Assembly (NCBI GenBank): GCA_025408425.1 | Contig: JANXYX010000037.1 | Location: 1 to 64,000, forward strand | Direction: 5' to 3' | Source: Granulicella sp. | GTDB lineage: Bacteria; Acidobacteriota; Terriglobia; Terriglobales; Acidobacteriaceae | Length of the DNA stretch: 64,000 bases | In this document: piece by piece, positions 39,740-50,707 of the stretch | Numbering within the stretch: position 1 is the stretch's first letter | How the letters are laid out: the number at the start of each line of letters is the position of its first letter | The notes under the pieces: generated by a model | Told to the model about the DNA's origin: nothing | What the model saw: the letters and a program-made list of their open reading frames with translations, nothing else | Databases searched by the model: none | Made by a program: the position numbers and the translations under genes

Positions 39740-40553
39740 GACGGATTATGGATACCTGCGTGAGCTTGTGATGCGGCAATCGTCGAACCTGATTGATCCG
39801 TCGCGCAACACGTTGTTCGATGCACGACTTGCGCCGATGGTACGTCAGGCAGGGGCATCAAATCTGAAGGACTTAGTGAGTCTTCTGAAGGACGACAAGC
39901 AGCCGCAACTCCATCGTGCGGTGGCCGAGGCGATGATGATCAATGAGACGAGTTTCTTTCGGGACAAGCCATCCTTTGAAATTTTGCGAGAGACAATACT
40001 TCCGCAACTGATTGCTCGTCGTGTGGAGGAGCGGAGGTTGAGGATATGGAGTGCGGCGAGTTCGACCGGGCAGGAGGCATACAGCCTGGCGATGCTGATT
40101 TGCGAGCATTTTCCGGAGCTTGCGCAGTGGGATGTGAAGATCATTGGAACTGATCTATCGAGACCTGTGATTGAGTCGGCGAAGGCCGCCCGTTATCGCA
40201 GAATGGAGGTTAACCGAGGACTTCCAGCGCGGATGCTGGTGAAGTATTTTGTTCGTGACGGCGAGGAGTGGGAGGTGATCCTGCAGGTGCGCAGGATGTG
40301 TGAGTTCCAGCATGCCAATTTGTGCGCTCCTCTGCCGAAGCTGCCATTGTTCGATTTGGTGCTGTTGCGGAACGTGCTGTTGTATTTTGGATGTTCAGAC
40401 CGGAGCCGGGTGTTTAGCGAGGTGCATCGGCAGATGGAGCCGGAGGGGTACCTGATGTTGGGGAATGCAGAGCAGGCGGAGGATTCGACAACTCTGTTTG
40501 AAGTGGAGTTTGCTTCGGGAAGTTATGTTTACCGGCCTGCAAATGGGTCGTAA
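39726..40553 (+). CDS. cheR: Chemotaxis protein methyltransferase CheR
   Basis: A 275-residue SAM-dependent enzyme that methylates receptor glutamates, opposing CheB. Marks: N-terminal helical domain (YLRELVMRQSSNLIDPSRN), AMMINETSFFRD, the SAM-binding IWSAASSTGQEAYSLAML, IIGTDLSRPVIESAK, and FDLVLLRNVLLYF. It starts at ATG 39726 inside the cheB 3' end behind a run of Gs that may act as ribosome site. It closes the chemosensory operon; no receptor gene is included. Confidence 0.92.
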   Translation: MACSETDYGYLRELVMRQSSNLIDPSRNTLFDARLAPMVRQAGASNLKDLVSLLKDDKQPQLHRAVAEAMMINETSFFRDKPSFEILRETILPQLIARRVEERRLRIWSAASSTGQEAYSLAMLICEHFPELAQWDVKIIGTDLSRPVIESAKAARYRRMEVNRGLPARMLVKYFVRDGEEWEVILQVRRMCEFQHANLCAPLPKLPLFDLVLLRNVLLYFGCSDRSRVFSEVHRQMEPEGYLMLGNAEQAEDSTTLFEVEFASGSYVYRPANGS

Positions 40554-40638
40554 GTGGTTGATGTAGCGAATGACGAGACGTGGGTGGATGTATCAAAATT
40601 CACGGTGGCAGGTATGCTGCTGAGAGTACGTGCGAACT

Positions 40639-43600
40639 ATGCCCCGGACGCAATTGACGACTCTATCGAACCCGAAGAAAAAGACGAAGAAGATTGCGGA
40701 AGAAGTGCGGCCTCTGGAGGTTGAGAGGGAACGGTCCAAGGCTTCGCTCGAGCTGTTTCATCCGATCACAGCGAAGTGGTTCAGGGAAGTGTTTGACGGG
40801 CCAACGGCTCCGCAGGTGGAGGGGTGGCCGGCAATTGCACGGGGCGAGTCGACGCTGATTCTGGCACCGACGGGCACGGGCAAGACGCTAACGGCGTTTT
40901 TGTGGTGTCTCGACAAATTGATGATGCGGACGCCTGCGGATGCGGTGCGCGGGTGCCGTGTGGTTTATTTGTCGCCGCTTAAGGCGCTGGCGGTGGACGT
41001 GGAGCGGAATCTGCGGTCTCCGTTGGCAGGAATTGCGAATATGGCGCAGCGGCAAGGCGTCGATGTCCGGATGCCGGAGATCAGTGTGCGGACTGGGGAT
41101 ACTTCGCCGAAGGAGCGGGCGCGGTTTGCGCGGCATCCTGGGGACATTCTGATTACGACGCCGGAGTCTCTGTATCTGCTGCTGACGAGTGAGGCGGGGG
41201 AGAGGTTGCGGTCGGTCGAGACGGTGATCGTGGACGAGATTCATGCGCTGGTGCCTAGCAAGCGTGGAGCGCATCTGGCGCTGTCTCTAGAACGGCTGGA
41301 GGCGCTGGCGGGGCGGCGGATTCAGCGGATTGGATTGTCGGCTACGCAGCGGCCGCTGGAGGAGGTGGCACGGTTTCTGGGTGGAGCGGAGGCAGTGGGG
41401 GAGAAAAACGTAGCTAAAACTGTTACATATATGGCGCGGGCGGACGAGGTGGATGCGGAGATTGATAGCATCCTGACGGAGGTGGCTGGGGAGGAGTCGC
41501 TACAGGTCGAGACCGATGCTCCGCGGTATCGGCCGGTGACGGTGGTGAATGCGGGGGCGAAGAAGGTACTGGAGCTGAGGGTAGAGGTTCCGGTGGAGGA
41601 CATGGCGCGGCTGGGTGCGATTGACGAGCAGACGAGCGGGCCGGCGAGCCAAGGGCCGAAGCGGACTTCGATCTGGCAGAGTATTCATCCAAGGTTGCTG
41701 GAGATTATCCGCGAGCGGACTTCGACGCTGATATTTGTAAATGCTCGGCGTGTGGCGGAGCGGCTGGCGGGTGCGTTGAATGAACTGGCCGGTGAACCGA
41801 TTGCGAGGGCGCACCATGGTTCGCTGGCAGCCACGCAGCGGACGGAGATTGAAGAGCTGCTGAAGGCAGGGAAGATCAAGGCATTGGTGGCGACGAGTTC
41901 ACTGGAGTTGGGGATCGATATGGTGGCGATCGATCTGGTGATTCAGATTGAAGCTCCGCCAAGCGTAGCGAGTGGAATGCAGCGGATCGGGCGGGCGGGG
42001 CACCAGGTGGGAGCGCCTTCGTGCGGGATTATTTTTCCGAAGTATCGGGCGGATCTGATTGCGTGTGCAGCGGTGACGCGGGCGATGCACGAGGGTCATG
42101 TGGAGTCGACACGGTTTCTGCGGAATCCGCTGGACGTGCTGGCTCAGCAGGTGGTGGCGGTGATTGCGCATCCGCCGCTGAGTGTCGCGGATGCGGAGTT
42201 GAGGCGGAAGCATGCGACGGATGAAGAGGGGAGTCCGGGGATTTCGTACGAGGCATTGTTTGGGCTGGTGCGAGGGGCAGCGCCGTTTGCGGGGTTGGGG
42301 CGAGGGATGTTTGATGGGGTGCTGGATATGCTGGCGGGGCGGTATCCGTCGGACGAGTTTGCGGAGTTGCGACCTAGGATTACGTGGGACCGCACGAAGA
42401 ACTGGATTACGCCGCGGCAGGGGGTGAAGCGGATTGCGATTCTGAATGGCGGGACGATTCCTGATCGCGGGCTGTATGGGGTTTTTCTGGCGGGGTTGCA
42501 CAACAAGCCGGTGCGGGTGGGTGAGTTGGATGAAGAGATGGTGTTTGAGAGCCGGACGGGAGACACCTTTATTCTGGGGGCCTCGACGTGGCGGATTGAT
42601 GAGATTACACATGACCGGGTGCTGGTGACGCCGGCTCCGGGTGAGGCGGGGAAGATGCCGTTCTGGCATGGGGACCAGGCGGGGAGGCCGCTGGAGTTTG
42701 GGCGGCGGATTGGTGCGCTGGTGCGGGAGTTGCGCGAAGTGCCGCGGAATGTGGCAGTTACGCGGCTGGTGTTAGAGCATGACCTCCAGGAAGGGGCGGC
42801 GGAGAATTTGTTGCGGTATCTGGCGGACCAGGAGCTGGCTACGGTGGTGGTTCCGGATGACCGGAATGTTGTAATTGAACGGGTTAGGGATGAGTTGGGA
42901 GATTGGCGGGTGTGTGTGTTGACGCCGTTTGGGAGCAGGATTCATGCTCCGTGGGCGATGGCGATTACGGCAAAACTGCGTGCAAATCGTGGACACGATG
43001 TGGAGACTATGTGGTCAGAAGATGGCTTTGTGCTGCGTTTTCCAGAGACTGATGAACCGCCTGATGTGGAAGCGCTGATGCTGGAGCCGGAGGAGGCGGC
43101 GGAGTTGGTACTGCAGCAGTTGGGGGCGACGGCGCTGTTCGCGGCGAAGTTTCGAGAGAGTGCTTCGCGGGCTTTGTTGCTGCCGAGGAGGAGGGCGGAT
43201 GGGAGGACTCCGCTGTGGCAGCAGAGGAAGCGGGCGTATGACTTGTTGAGTGTGGCGAGCCGGTATGCGAGCTTTCCGATTTTGCTGGAGGCCTATCGCG
43301 AGTGTTTGCGGGATGTGTTCGATATGCCGGCGCTGATGGAGACTTTGCGTGCGATTGGGAACAAAAGTTTGCAGGTGCATACGGTGGATTCGCGGACGCC
43401 GAGTCCATTTGCGAGCGCACTGCTGTTCAGCTATGTGGCGAACTATATCTACGACGGGGATGCACCGCTGGCGGAGAGACGGGCGCAGGCGTTGTCGATC
43501 GATCAGGACCAGTTGCGGGAGTTGATGGGGGATGCGGATCTTCGCGAGCTGCTGGATATCAATGCGATCGAGGAGACGGAGGAGCAACTGCAGTGCGTGG

Positions 43601-45474
43601 TTGATCCGTACAAGGCGCGGACGATGGATGGTGTGCACGATCTGCTGCTGCGGCTGGGGGATTTGACTCGGGCAGATTTGTTGCGGCGATGTGTAACGGA
43701 AGTGGTTGCAGAGAGTGTTGTGAAGTTGATGCGTGCTCGGCGGGTGCTGGAGGTGCAGGTTGCGGGGGAGAAGCGGCTGATTGCGGTGGAGGATGCGGCG
43801 CGGTACCGAGATGCGCTGGGGGTTTCGTTGCCGCCGGGGTTGCCGGGGGCGTTTCTGGAGGATTCTCCGGAGGCGATGGTGGATCTGGTGAGGCGGTTTG
43901 CACGGACGAATGGACCATTTACTACGAACGATGTGGCGGCGCGGTTTGGTTTGCCTGCGGTAGGTGTGGAGGCGGTGTTGCAGCGGCTGGTGCAGGCGGG
44001 CCGGGTGGTGGAGGGTGGCTTCCGACCGGGTGGTATTCATCGCGAGTGGTGCGATGTGGAGGTGCTACGGGCGATTCGGAGAAAGTCACTGGCACGGTTA
44101 CGTAAAGAAGTTGAGCCAGTGGAGCAGCGGGTGCTGGCGAGACTGTTGACGCGGTGGCAGGGAGTGGTGCAGCCGCGGCGAGGGTTGGATGCTCTGTTGG
44201 ATGTGATTGAGAATCTGCAGGGCGCTCCACTGGCGGCTTCTGTGCTGGAGACGGAGATTTTGCCGGCGCGGGTGGTGGGGTATAAGAGTTCGGATCTGGA
44301 TATGTTGATTGCGGCGGGTGAGGTGGTTTGGGTGGGTTTCGATGCGATTGGGGAGCGGGATGGGCGGGTGGGGCTCTATCTGGCGGAGAAGCTGCCGGTG
44401 CTGTGGCAGGTGCAGGGGCCGGGACCTCGGGTGACGCTGGCGGAGAGGGAAGAGGCGAAGAGTGCGGCGGTTACGAAGGAGGATGAGATTGTTGCTTATC
44501 TGAAGGGGCGGGGGGCTTCGTTCTTTCAGGATTTGCATGATGGGATTGGTGGGGGTTATCCGGGGGAGACGCTGGATGCGCTGTGGGGCCTGGTGTGGAA
44601 GGGGATGGTGACGAATGATGGTATGGCGGCGCTGCGGGCTTATTGTGAGCGCCCGGCGGTGACATCACGGGGGAAGAAGGTGCATCGGCAGGGGCCCGGT
44701 TTCCGGTCGCGACGGACTACTCCACCTACGGGGCAAGGGAGGTGGGGATTGAATGCGGCGGTGTTTGCGAAGGGTGGGCCTGCGACTGCGTGGAGCGTTG
44801 CGATGGCGACGCAGTTGTTGACTCGGTATGGTGTGGTGTTTCGGGAGACGGCACATGCGGAGGGGTTGGTGGGTGGTTTCAGCGCGGTGTATGACGTGTT
44901 GAAGGCGATGGAGGAGAGTGGGAAGGTTCGGCGGGGGTACTTTGCAGCGGATCTGGGGGCGACGCAGTTTGCGATGCCGGCCGCGGTGGATTTGTTGCGG
45001 TCGTTGCGAGTGGAGAGGGAGGGCGAGAGGGGGGAGATGGTGATGCTGGCGGCGACTGATCCGGCGAATCCTTATGGGTCGCTGCTGCGGTGGCCGACGG
45101 GTGGGGATGCTGCTTCGTCGCTGACGCGGAGTGTTGGGGCGCGGGTGGTTTTGTGCGATGGGGCGCTGGTAGCTTATGTGCGACGAGGGAATCCGAATGT
45201 GCAGGTGTTTCTGCCGGAGGAGGAGCCCGGACGGGGGCAGGTGGCGAAGGCGCTGGCTGAATTTTTTGTGGCGCGGGTGCAGGGGGATCGGGAGGGGGAT
45301 GATGCTGCGGGGCGGGCGGGGATGTTGATCGCTACGGTGAATGGGGTGGGGGTGGCGGAGAGTGTGATGGCGAGGGTGCTGCTGGACGCTGGGTTTGTGG
45401 CTGGGGCTATGGGGTTTAATGTGCGGCGGGGATTGCCTCATTTACCGGGGCATGGGGTGAGGCCGCATGACTGA
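40639..45474 (+). CDS. lhr: Large DEAD/DEAH ATP-dependent helicase, Lhr
   Basis: A roughly 1611-residue superfamily 2 helicase of the long Lhr type, involved in DNA repair (and in RNA metabolism in some hosts). Walker A is APTGTGKT, motif II DEIH, motif III LSATQ, motif V TSSLELGID and motif VI QRIGRAGHQ, all within about 500 residues, followed by the winged-helix/Lhr-core region and the long C-terminal domain (to about 1600) of bacterial Lhr. ATG 40639 is used; a GTG three codons earlier is possible and neither has a clear ribosome site. It stands alone. Confidence 0.93.
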   Translation: MPRTQLTTLSNPKKKTKKIAEEVRPLEVERERSKASLELFHPITAKWFREVFDGPTAPQVEGWPAIARGESTLILAPTGTGKTLTAFLWCLDKLMMRTPADAVRGCRVVYLSPLKALAVDVERNLRSPLAGIANMAQRQGVDVRMPEISVRTGDTSPKERARFARHPGDILITTPESLYLLLTSEAGERLRSVETVIVDEIHALVPSKRGAHLALSLERLEALAGRRIQRIGLSATQRPLEEVARFLGGAEAVGEKNVAKTVTYMARADEVDAEIDSILTEVAGEESLQVETDAPRYRPVTVVNAGAKKVLELRVEVPVEDMARLGAIDEQTSGPASQGPKRTSIWQSIHPRLLEIIRERTSTLIFVNARRVAERLAGALNELAGEPIARAHHGSLAATQRTEIEELLKAGKIKALVATSSLELGIDMVAIDLVIQIEAPPSVASGMQRIGRAGHQVGAPSCGIIFPKYRADLIACAAVTRAMHEGHVESTRFLRNPLDVLAQQVVAVIAHPPLSVADAELRRKHATDEEGSPGISYEALFGLVRGAAPFAGLGRGMFDGVLDMLAGRYPSDEFAELRPRITWDRTKNWITPRQGVKRIAILNGGTIPDRGLYGVFLAGLHNKPVRVGELDEEMVFESRTGDTFILGASTWRIDEITHDRVLVTPAPGEAGKMPFWHGDQAGRPLEFGRRIGALVRELREVPRNVAVTRLVLEHDLQEGAAENLLRYLADQELATVVVPDDRNVVIERVRDELGDWRVCVLTPFGSRIHAPWAMAITAKLRANRGHDVETMWSEDGFVLRFPETDEPPDVEALMLEPEEAAELVLQQLGATALFAAKFRESASRALLLPRRRADGRTPLWQQRKRAYDLLSVASRYASFPILLEAYRECLRDVFDMPALMETLRAIGNKSLQVHTVDSRTPSPFASALLFSYVANYIYDGDAPLAERRAQALSIDQDQLRELMGDADLRELLDINAIEETEEQLQCVVDPYKARTMDGVHDLLLRLGDLTRADLLRRCVTEVVAESVVKLMRARRVLEVQVAGEKRLIAVEDAARYRDALGVSLPPGLPGAFLEDSPEAMVDLVRRFARTNGPFTTNDVAARFGLPAVGVEAVLQRLVQAGRVVEGGFRPGGIHREWCDVEVLRAIRRKSLARLRKEVEPVEQRVLARLLTRWQGVVQPRRGLDALLDVIENLQGAPLAASVLETEILPARVVGYKSSDLDMLIAAGEVVWVGFDAIGERDGRVGLYLAEKLPVLWQVQGPGPRVTLAEREEAKSAAVTKEDEIVAYLKGRGASFFQDLHDGIGGGYPGETLDALWGLVWKGMVTNDGMAALRAYCERPAVTSRGKKVHRQGPGFRSRRTTPPTGQGRWGLNAAVFAKGGPATAWSVAMATQLLTRYGVVFRETAHAEGLVGGFSAVYDVLKAMEESGKVRRGYFAADLGATQFAMPAAVDLLRSLRVEREGERGEMVMLAATDPANPYGSLLRWPTGGDAASSLTRSVGARVVLCDGALVAYVRRGNPNVQVFLPEEEPGRGQVAKALAEFFVARVQGDREGDDAAGRAGMLIATVNGVGVAESVMARVLLDAGFVAGAMGFNVRRGLPHLPGHGVRPHD

Positions 45475-45701
45475 GCGAATGCCGAGAGCAAGCAACGACT
45501 GGTAGCGGTAGTTGTTTGCTAGTCTCGTTGTGGCGTAAATGAGGTGTTTGTTTGAAAGTTGAATGGTGAGACAGGGATAAGCCGACAGTTCAAGTGGTGC
45601 GGAGAGGATGGTTGCCTTTTCCGATCTAGGTAGAGGGTGGTTGGCGGACGTGGTTGAGGGTTTGGGTTGAAAGGTTTACGTTTTTGAGGTGAGTGAAGAT
45701 C

Positions 45702-45744
45702 CTCGGGGTCCTTCGCTGCGCTCAGGATGACAGCAAGAACAAAC
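45702..45744 (-). repeat. Dispersed hairpin repeat R2, copy b
   Basis: CGGGGTCCTTCGCTGCGCTC then AGGATGACAGCAAGAACAAA. It matches copies at 24.8 and 57.8 kb over more than 40 bases. Confidence 0.85.
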
Positions 45745-45787
45745 AGCGAAGGCAACAACAACAGCAAAGGCGAAGGCAACAATAACG

Positions 45788-45913
<126 letters not shown>

Positions 45914-45919
45914 GCAGCA

Positions 45920-45954
45920 GATCCTTCGCTGCGCTCAGGATGACAGCAAGAACT
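45920..45954 (-). repeat. Dispersed hairpin repeat R2, copy c
   Basis: GATCCTTCGCTGCGCTCAGG then ATGACAGCAAGAAC, in the same direction as copy b. The stem is ATCCT/AGGAT. It lies five bases beyond the stop of the PBP gene. Confidence 0.85.
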
Positions 45955-45958
45955 ATTG

Positions 45959-48511
45959 CTATTGGGGTGGCGGGTTGGACTGGGGTTGTTGGTTCTTGTC
46001 GTTGCCGCCGCCGAAGATCTTTTGGAAGATGTTTTTCTTCTTCTGGGGGGTGGCAGGGTTGGTGTCGGGGGCGTTGCCGTCGGGTGGGGTGTTGGGGGAT
46101 TGGGACTGCTGGGGGTTGGTGGGAGCGGAGTCGTTGTGGCCGCCGATGCCGAAGAGCTTCTGGATGAAGTTCTGCGGGGATTCGGTCATGTGGCTGCAGG
46201 TGTTCTGGGGGGCGGTGCCGTCGAGGAAGGCGGCGGTGAAGTTGCCGTCGGGGCAGGAGGAGTCGACGAGGAGGTTGGTGGCTTTGTCGATGCGGTAGTT
46301 TGAGACGCCCTCGGGTGGGGAGAAGGATTTGACGTCGGAGTACTGCGGGAGTTGGATGGCGCGGTTCATGAACTCGGCCCAGATGGGTGCGGAGGCGATG
46401 GCTCCGGAGAGTTTGACGTCGGTGTAGTCGTCGTTGCCGACCCAGACGATGCAGATGAGGTTGGAGGTGTATGCGGCGAACCATGCGTCGTGGGAGGTGC
46501 CGGTTTTACCGGCTGCGGGAGCCATGAATCCGCGCTGGCGGACGGCGTATCCGTAGCCGAAGTTCATGACACCTTCGAGGAGGGACTGGGTGAGGTAGGC
46601 GGCGCGGGGGTCCATGACCTGCTTGGCGTCGGGGGCGAAGTCGGAGACGATGTCTCCGTGGGTGTTGCGAACGGAGGCCAGGAGCCAGGGGGTGAGGTGA
46701 ACTCCGTTGTTGGCGAAGACGGTATAGGCGCCGGCCATGTCGAGCGGTGTGGCGTCGTATGCGCCGAGGGAGACGGAGGGGGTTCCGCGGGCTGAGGTGA
46801 CACCGGAGGCTCGTCCGAGGGCTGCTACGTTCTCGAATCCGACTTGCTGGCCGAGCGAGATGGTGGCGTTGTTGAGGGAGTGCGCGAGGGCGTAGATGGC
46901 GGTGACGTTGCCGTGGAACTCGTCCTTGTAGTTGCGGGGGGTGTAGGTCTGGCGGCCGTTGTCGAAGGTGAAGGTGGTGGCTTCGTCGTTGAGCTGGGTG
47001 AGGGCGGTGAAGACACCGCCGTCGCCGAGGGAGGTTCCGCTGAGCGAAGTGTTGTAGGCCGCGGCGTAGACAAAGGGCTTGAAGATGGAGCCGGTGGGGC
47101 GCTTGGCGACGGCGTGGTTGAGCTGGGAGATGCCGTAGTTGCGACCGCCAACGAGGGCGAGGACCTGTCCGGTGTGGGGGTTGAGGGCGACGAGCGAGAC
47201 CTGCGGGTAGGTGATGGGGCCGGAGCTCTTGCCGTGCTGCTTGCGGACGAGTTCGTCTACGTTGCGCATGCCTGCTTCGACGGCCTCAGAGGCGGCGCGC
47301 TGGAGTTCGGGGTCGAGCGAGGTGTAGATGCGGAGGCTGGCGCGGGCGGTGTCGGTGTCGCCGATGCGCTGGACGATCTGGTCGTGAACGAGATCGACGA
47401 AGTAGGGGGCCTCGCTGGCGTCGACGTTGGGCGGTGCGAGGCGCAGTGGTTCGGCTTTGGCACGGGAGGCTTCGGACTCGGTGATGGCCCCGGTCTGGAC
47501 CATGGAGTCGATGACGAGGTTGCGGCGCTCCATGGCGCGCTCGGGGTGCCGATAGGGGTTGAGGCGGTTGGGGGATTGGATGGTTCCGGCGAGGAGAGCG
47601 CACTCGGCGGTGTCGAGTTGACCGAGATTCTTGCCGAAGAACGCCTGGGCTGCTTCGCCGAAACCGTTGATGGCGTAGCTGCCGCGCTGACCGAGGTTGA
47701 TCTGGTTGGCGTACATCTCGAAGATCTGCTGTTTGTTGAAGTGGGACTCAAGCTGAAAGGTGATCATGATTTCTTTCAGCTTGCGGGTGAAGCGCTTCTC
47801 GGGGCTGAGGAAGAATCCTCGGGCGAGTTGCATGGTGAGGGTGGAGCCACCACACTCCTTGTGGTGGGAGATGACGTCTTCGACGGCGCACTTTGCGATG
47901 CGGAGGTAGTTGACGCCGCCGTGCTCGAAGAAGCTGCGGTCTTCGATGGCGGTGACGGCTTGAACCATTCTGGGCGGTATTTCGCTGTAGCTGACGAGGC
48001 GTCGCTTGGTGCGGTTCTTGTCCTCAGAGAGAGAGGTGATGAGTTGCGGCTCGAGGGAGTAGCCGCTGAGGGTGGCACCGTTTTCGGCAGTGATGCTCTG
48101 GACTTCGCCGCCGGCGGTGTTGATGGTGGCGCCATCGGTGGCGTGATAGCTCTGAGGGCCGGGCTTGACGAGGATGCTGTCGCCGTTGAGCTGGAAGGTT
48201 CCGAGTTCCGTGTTGGCGTTGTAGCCGGCCTGACGGAGATCGCGGGCGATGGATGCCGCGGTGAGTTTCTGGCCGGTCCGGACTTCCTTCGGGGCGGCGT
48301 AGATCTGCGAGACGCTGGCAAAGATGGGGCCGGAGGCGAGGCGGTCGTCGACGATGCGCTCGTAGCGGAAGTAGAAGAATCCGAAGATGGCAGTGCCGAG
48401 GAGAACACAGCCGAGGACGAAGATGACCGCGTAGCGAATGAGACGCGCTCCGAAGTCGGAGTGATTTGATCTGGCGCGAGTTGAGTTGCCGTACTTGAGT
48501 TTGACTGCCAA
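45959..48511 (-). CDS. Bifunctional penicillin-binding protein 1 (PBP1A/1B type)
   Basis: An 850-residue inner-membrane peptidoglycan synthase. Cytoplasmic start, one transmembrane helix (25-47), a UB2H-like region (about 60-160, [17 protein letters not shown]), the GT51 glycosyltransferase (about 170-350, catalytic Glu190 in [12 protein letters not shown]) and the transpeptidase (about 430-740) with SxxK at Ser475 (RPTGSIFKP), SLN at 545 and KTGT at 669. The tail after about 770 is rich in Pro, Asn and Gln. It follows proS by 21 bases on the same strand and probably shares its transcript. Confidence 0.94.
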   Translation of the reverse strand: MAVKLKYGNSTRARSNHSDFGARLIRYAVIFVLGCVLLGTAIFGFFYFRYERIVDDRLASGPIFASVSQIYAAPKEVRTGQKLTAASIARDLRQAGYNANTELGTFQLNGDSILVKPGPQSYHATDGATINTAGGEVQSITAENGATLSGYSLEPQLITSLSEDKNRTKRRLVSYSEIPPRMVQAVTAIEDRSFFEHGGVNYLRIAKCAVEDVISHHKECGGSTLTMQLARGFFLSPEKRFTRKLKEIMITFQLESHFNKQQIFEMYANQINLGQRGSYAINGFGEAAQAFFGKNLGQLDTAECALLAGTIQSPNRLNPYRHPERAMERRNLVIDSMVQTGAITESEASRAKAEPLRLAPPNVDASEAPYFVDLVHDQIVQRIGDTDTARASLRIYTSLDPELQRAASEAVEAGMRNVDELVRKQHGKSSGPITYPQVSLVALNPHTGQVLALVGGRNYGISQLNHAVAKRPTGSIFKPFVYAAAYNTSLSGTSLGDGGVFTALTQLNDEATTFTFDNGRQTYTPRNYKDEFHGNVTAIYALAHSLNNATISLGQQVGFENVAALGRASGVTSARGTPSVSLGAYDATPLDMAGAYTVFANNGVHLTPWLLASVRNTHGDIVSDFAPDAKQVMDPRAAYLTQSLLEGVMNFGYGYAVRQRGFMAPAAGKTGTSHDAWFAAYTSNLICIVWVGNDDYTDVKLSGAIASAPIWAEFMNRAIQLPQYSDVKSFSPPEGVSNYRIDKATNLLVDSSCPDGNFTAAFLDGTAPQNTCSHMTESPQNFIQKLFGIGGHNDSAPTNPQQSQSPNTPPDGNAPDTNPATPQKKKNIFQKIFGGGNDKNQQPQSNPPPQ

Positions 48512-48532
48512 GGTTTACCTAGCGCTATGAGT

Positions 48533-50416
48533 TTAGACGGTTAGGAGACTGAAATGGGAAGACTGAGCTGCTGATGCTTCAGCCAGAACGCTGGTGACCA
48601 AGGCTGAGAGATAGGCAGCGGCTTCGTTGATGGCGATGTCCTGATTGAGGTTTTGGAGGCGATCGACGAGTTCAACCTTGCCCTCGGCTACACCTCTTCC
48701 AATATTGATGCGATACGGGATGCCGACGAGGTCTGCGTCCTTGAATTTGACTCCAGCGCGCTCGTCACGGTCGTCGAGGAGGACGTCCAGACCAGCGGCT
48801 TCGAGGTCTGCTGCGACTTTTTCACCTGCCTGGAGGAGAGCGGCGTCACCGACGTTAGTTATGGTGACGACTACCTGGAAAGGCGCGATGGCCGGGTGCA
48901 GGGCGTAGGCGCTGCCTCCGTTGGCTGCGGCGGAGGTTTCGATGGCTGCGGTGAGGATGCGTTCGATACCGATGCCGTAGCTGCCCATGATGGGAGTGAC
49001 TTCCTTGCCGTCGCGGTTGAGGACGGAGGCGCCCATGCTGGAGGTGTACTTGCGGCCGAGTTTGAAGATGTGGCCGATCTCGACTGCCTTGCCGAGGCGC
49101 AGGGGAGAGCCGTCGATGGGGCAGGGTTCGCCTTCGTTGATGTTGCGGACGTCGGCGATGAGGGTGGGTGTTATGTCGCGGGCGGGGGTGACGTTGCGGA
49201 AGTGATAGTCGAGCTTGTTGGCCCCGGCGACGAGGTTGGTACGGCCCTGGAGACCAAGATCCATGATGACGATGGTCTTGAGGCCTTCGGTGGGATTGTT
49301 GCGGAAGATGCCTTTGATCTTGCTGAGTTCCTTGCCGGAGTTGAGGCCGTTGAGGGACCCGTTAGTCATGACTTCGGCTATGCCGATGGGGCCGAGGAAG
49401 CCGGCGGGGCCACCGATGTGAACCTCAAGCTCTTCGGGAGTCATTGGGCGGAGTTCCGTGGTGCCGGCGATAAAGTTGAGCTTGGCTTCGTTGACCTGGT
49501 GATCGCCGCGGAGGAAGGCGACGACAGGGCGGAGGGTTTCGGACGCAGTGGTGGAGCCCATGAATGCGACGCACTTGATGTCTTGTGAGGCCTGGATGCC
49601 GAAGAATTCAGTTACGTCGGCGATGGAGGCTTTGCCTGGTGTGTGGACGAGCTCGGGGGTGCCGTCGCCGGTGGGGGCGAGATCCTCTATGGGAGTGAGC
49701 TGGCTGGTGGCTTTTTCGAGGTTGGCGGCGTAGCTGCAGGTGGGGCAGGAGGCTATGAGGTCTTCACCGGCGTCGGTGTAGACCATGAACTCCTGCGAGG
49801 CGGAGCCGCCCATGGAGCCGGAGTCTGCTTCGACTGCGACGAACTGGAGTCCGCAGCGGGAGAAGATGCTGCGGTAGGCTGCGTCGTGCTTGCTGTAGGA
49901 GAGGTCGAGGCCGGCTTCGTCGATGTCGAAGGAGTAGGCGTCCTTCATGATGAACTGGCGGACGCGGAGGAGACCGGACTTGGGGCGGGGCTCGTCGCGG
50001 AACTTGGTCTGGATCTGGTACCAGATCTGGGGAAGTTGTTTGTAGCTGCGGAGTTCCTTGCGGGCGATGTCGGTCATGACCTCTTCGTGGGTCATGGCGA
50101 GGCAGAGTTCTGCGCCCTTGCGGTCCTTGAGGCGGAACATGTTGTCGCCCATGACGGACCAGCGTCCGCTGGCTTCCCATACTTCTTTGGGGTTGAGGGC
50201 GGGGAGGAGGAACTCCTGGCCGATGCGATCCATCTCTTCGCGGACGATGGCGACGATCTTGTTGACGGAACGATTGCCGAGGAAGAGATAGCTATAGATA
50301 CCGGCGCCAAGCTGGCGGACGTACCCTGCGCGAAGAAGGAGTTTGTGGCTGGCGACTTCGGCGTCTGCGGGTGCTTCACGGAGAGTGGGTATGAAAAGTT
50401 GTGACCAGCGGCGCAT
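48533..50416 (-). CDS. proS: Prolyl-tRNA synthetase, bacterial type
   Basis: Charges tRNA-Pro. It has class II motif 1 in the N-terminal block ([14 protein letters not shown]), motif 2 near [16 protein letters not shown] and motif 3 in SYGIGIERI, with the INS editing domain (about 225-390) between motifs 2 and 3, and the C-terminal anticodon-binding domain. ATG 50416 ([20 protein letters not shown]) matches where the family begins; the frame is open to 50461. Full length, 627 residues. Probably co-transcribed with the downstream PBP gene. Confidence 0.94.
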   Translation of the reverse strand: MRRWSQLFIPTLREAPADAEVASHKLLLRAGYVRQLGAGIYSYLFLGNRSVNKIVAIVREEMDRIGQEFLLPALNPKEVWEASGRWSVMGDNMFRLKDRKGAELCLAMTHEEVMTDIARKELRSYKQLPQIWYQIQTKFRDEPRPKSGLLRVRQFIMKDAYSFDIDEAGLDLSYSKHDAAYRSIFSRCGLQFVAVEADSGSMGGSASQEFMVYTDAGEDLIASCPTCSYAANLEKATSQLTPIEDLAPTGDGTPELVHTPGKASIADVTEFFGIQASQDIKCVAFMGSTTASETLRPVVAFLRGDHQVNEAKLNFIAGTTELRPMTPEELEVHIGGPAGFLGPIGIAEVMTNGSLNGLNSGKELSKIKGIFRNNPTEGLKTIVIMDLGLQGRTNLVAGANKLDYHFRNVTPARDITPTLIADVRNINEGEPCPIDGSPLRLGKAVEIGHIFKLGRKYTSSMGASVLNRDGKEVTPIMGSYGIGIERILTAAIETSAAANGGSAYALHPAIAPFQVVVTITNVGDAALLQAGEKVAADLEAAGLDVLLDDRDERAGVKFKDADLVGIPYRINIGRGVAEGKVELVDRLQNLNQDIAINEAAAYLSALVTSVLAEASAAQSSHFSLLTV

Positions 50417-50527
50417 GAGCAAGAAGACACTTTCCGGCCCGCAGAGGATTGCGGCGGGCATTTGAGATGAGTAGTCATTCTAAACCGTGACGGGTCGGCG
50501 GGGTTGCGGAGGGCTGAGTACGACGAG

Positions 50528-50543
50528 GTGCCAATGGTGGCAC
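50528..50543. promoter_or_regulatory. Perfect dyad in the proS-crp intergenic region
   Basis: GTGCCA-ATGG-TGGCAC, six-base arms and a four-base spacer, between divergent genes. It has the form of an operator; the binding protein is unknown. Confidence 0.4.
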
Positions 50544-50566
50544 TCAGGCCGAGAAAATAGCCGCTA

Positions 50567-50582
50567 TGTCGCTCATGTGACA
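50567..50582. promoter_or_regulatory. Crp/Fnr-like dyad upstream of the Crp-family gene
   Basis: TGTCGCTCATGTGACA: TGTC...GACA outer arms and GTCGC/GTGAC half-sites around a four-base spacer, close to the FNR/CRP layout. It lies about 140 bases before the regulator start and may be an autoregulatory site. Confidence 0.4.
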
Positions 50583-50707
50583 GACTTTTCCTGCCAAAGG
50601 CGTAGAGTCGAATCAATCGCTGTACGTACATCAGGGTAGCTTGAGACTTTGCGGCCAGAAGGAAGACCTTGCCGCAAGGAAAAATTAAGGTGTGGGACAA
50701 ATTTTCT

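Noticed and set aside
46844-48469. 541-codon plus-strand frame, Gly/Val/Asp/Glu-rich
   Set aside because: Antisense shadow of the PBP1 gene, which has complete catalytic motifs on the other strand.
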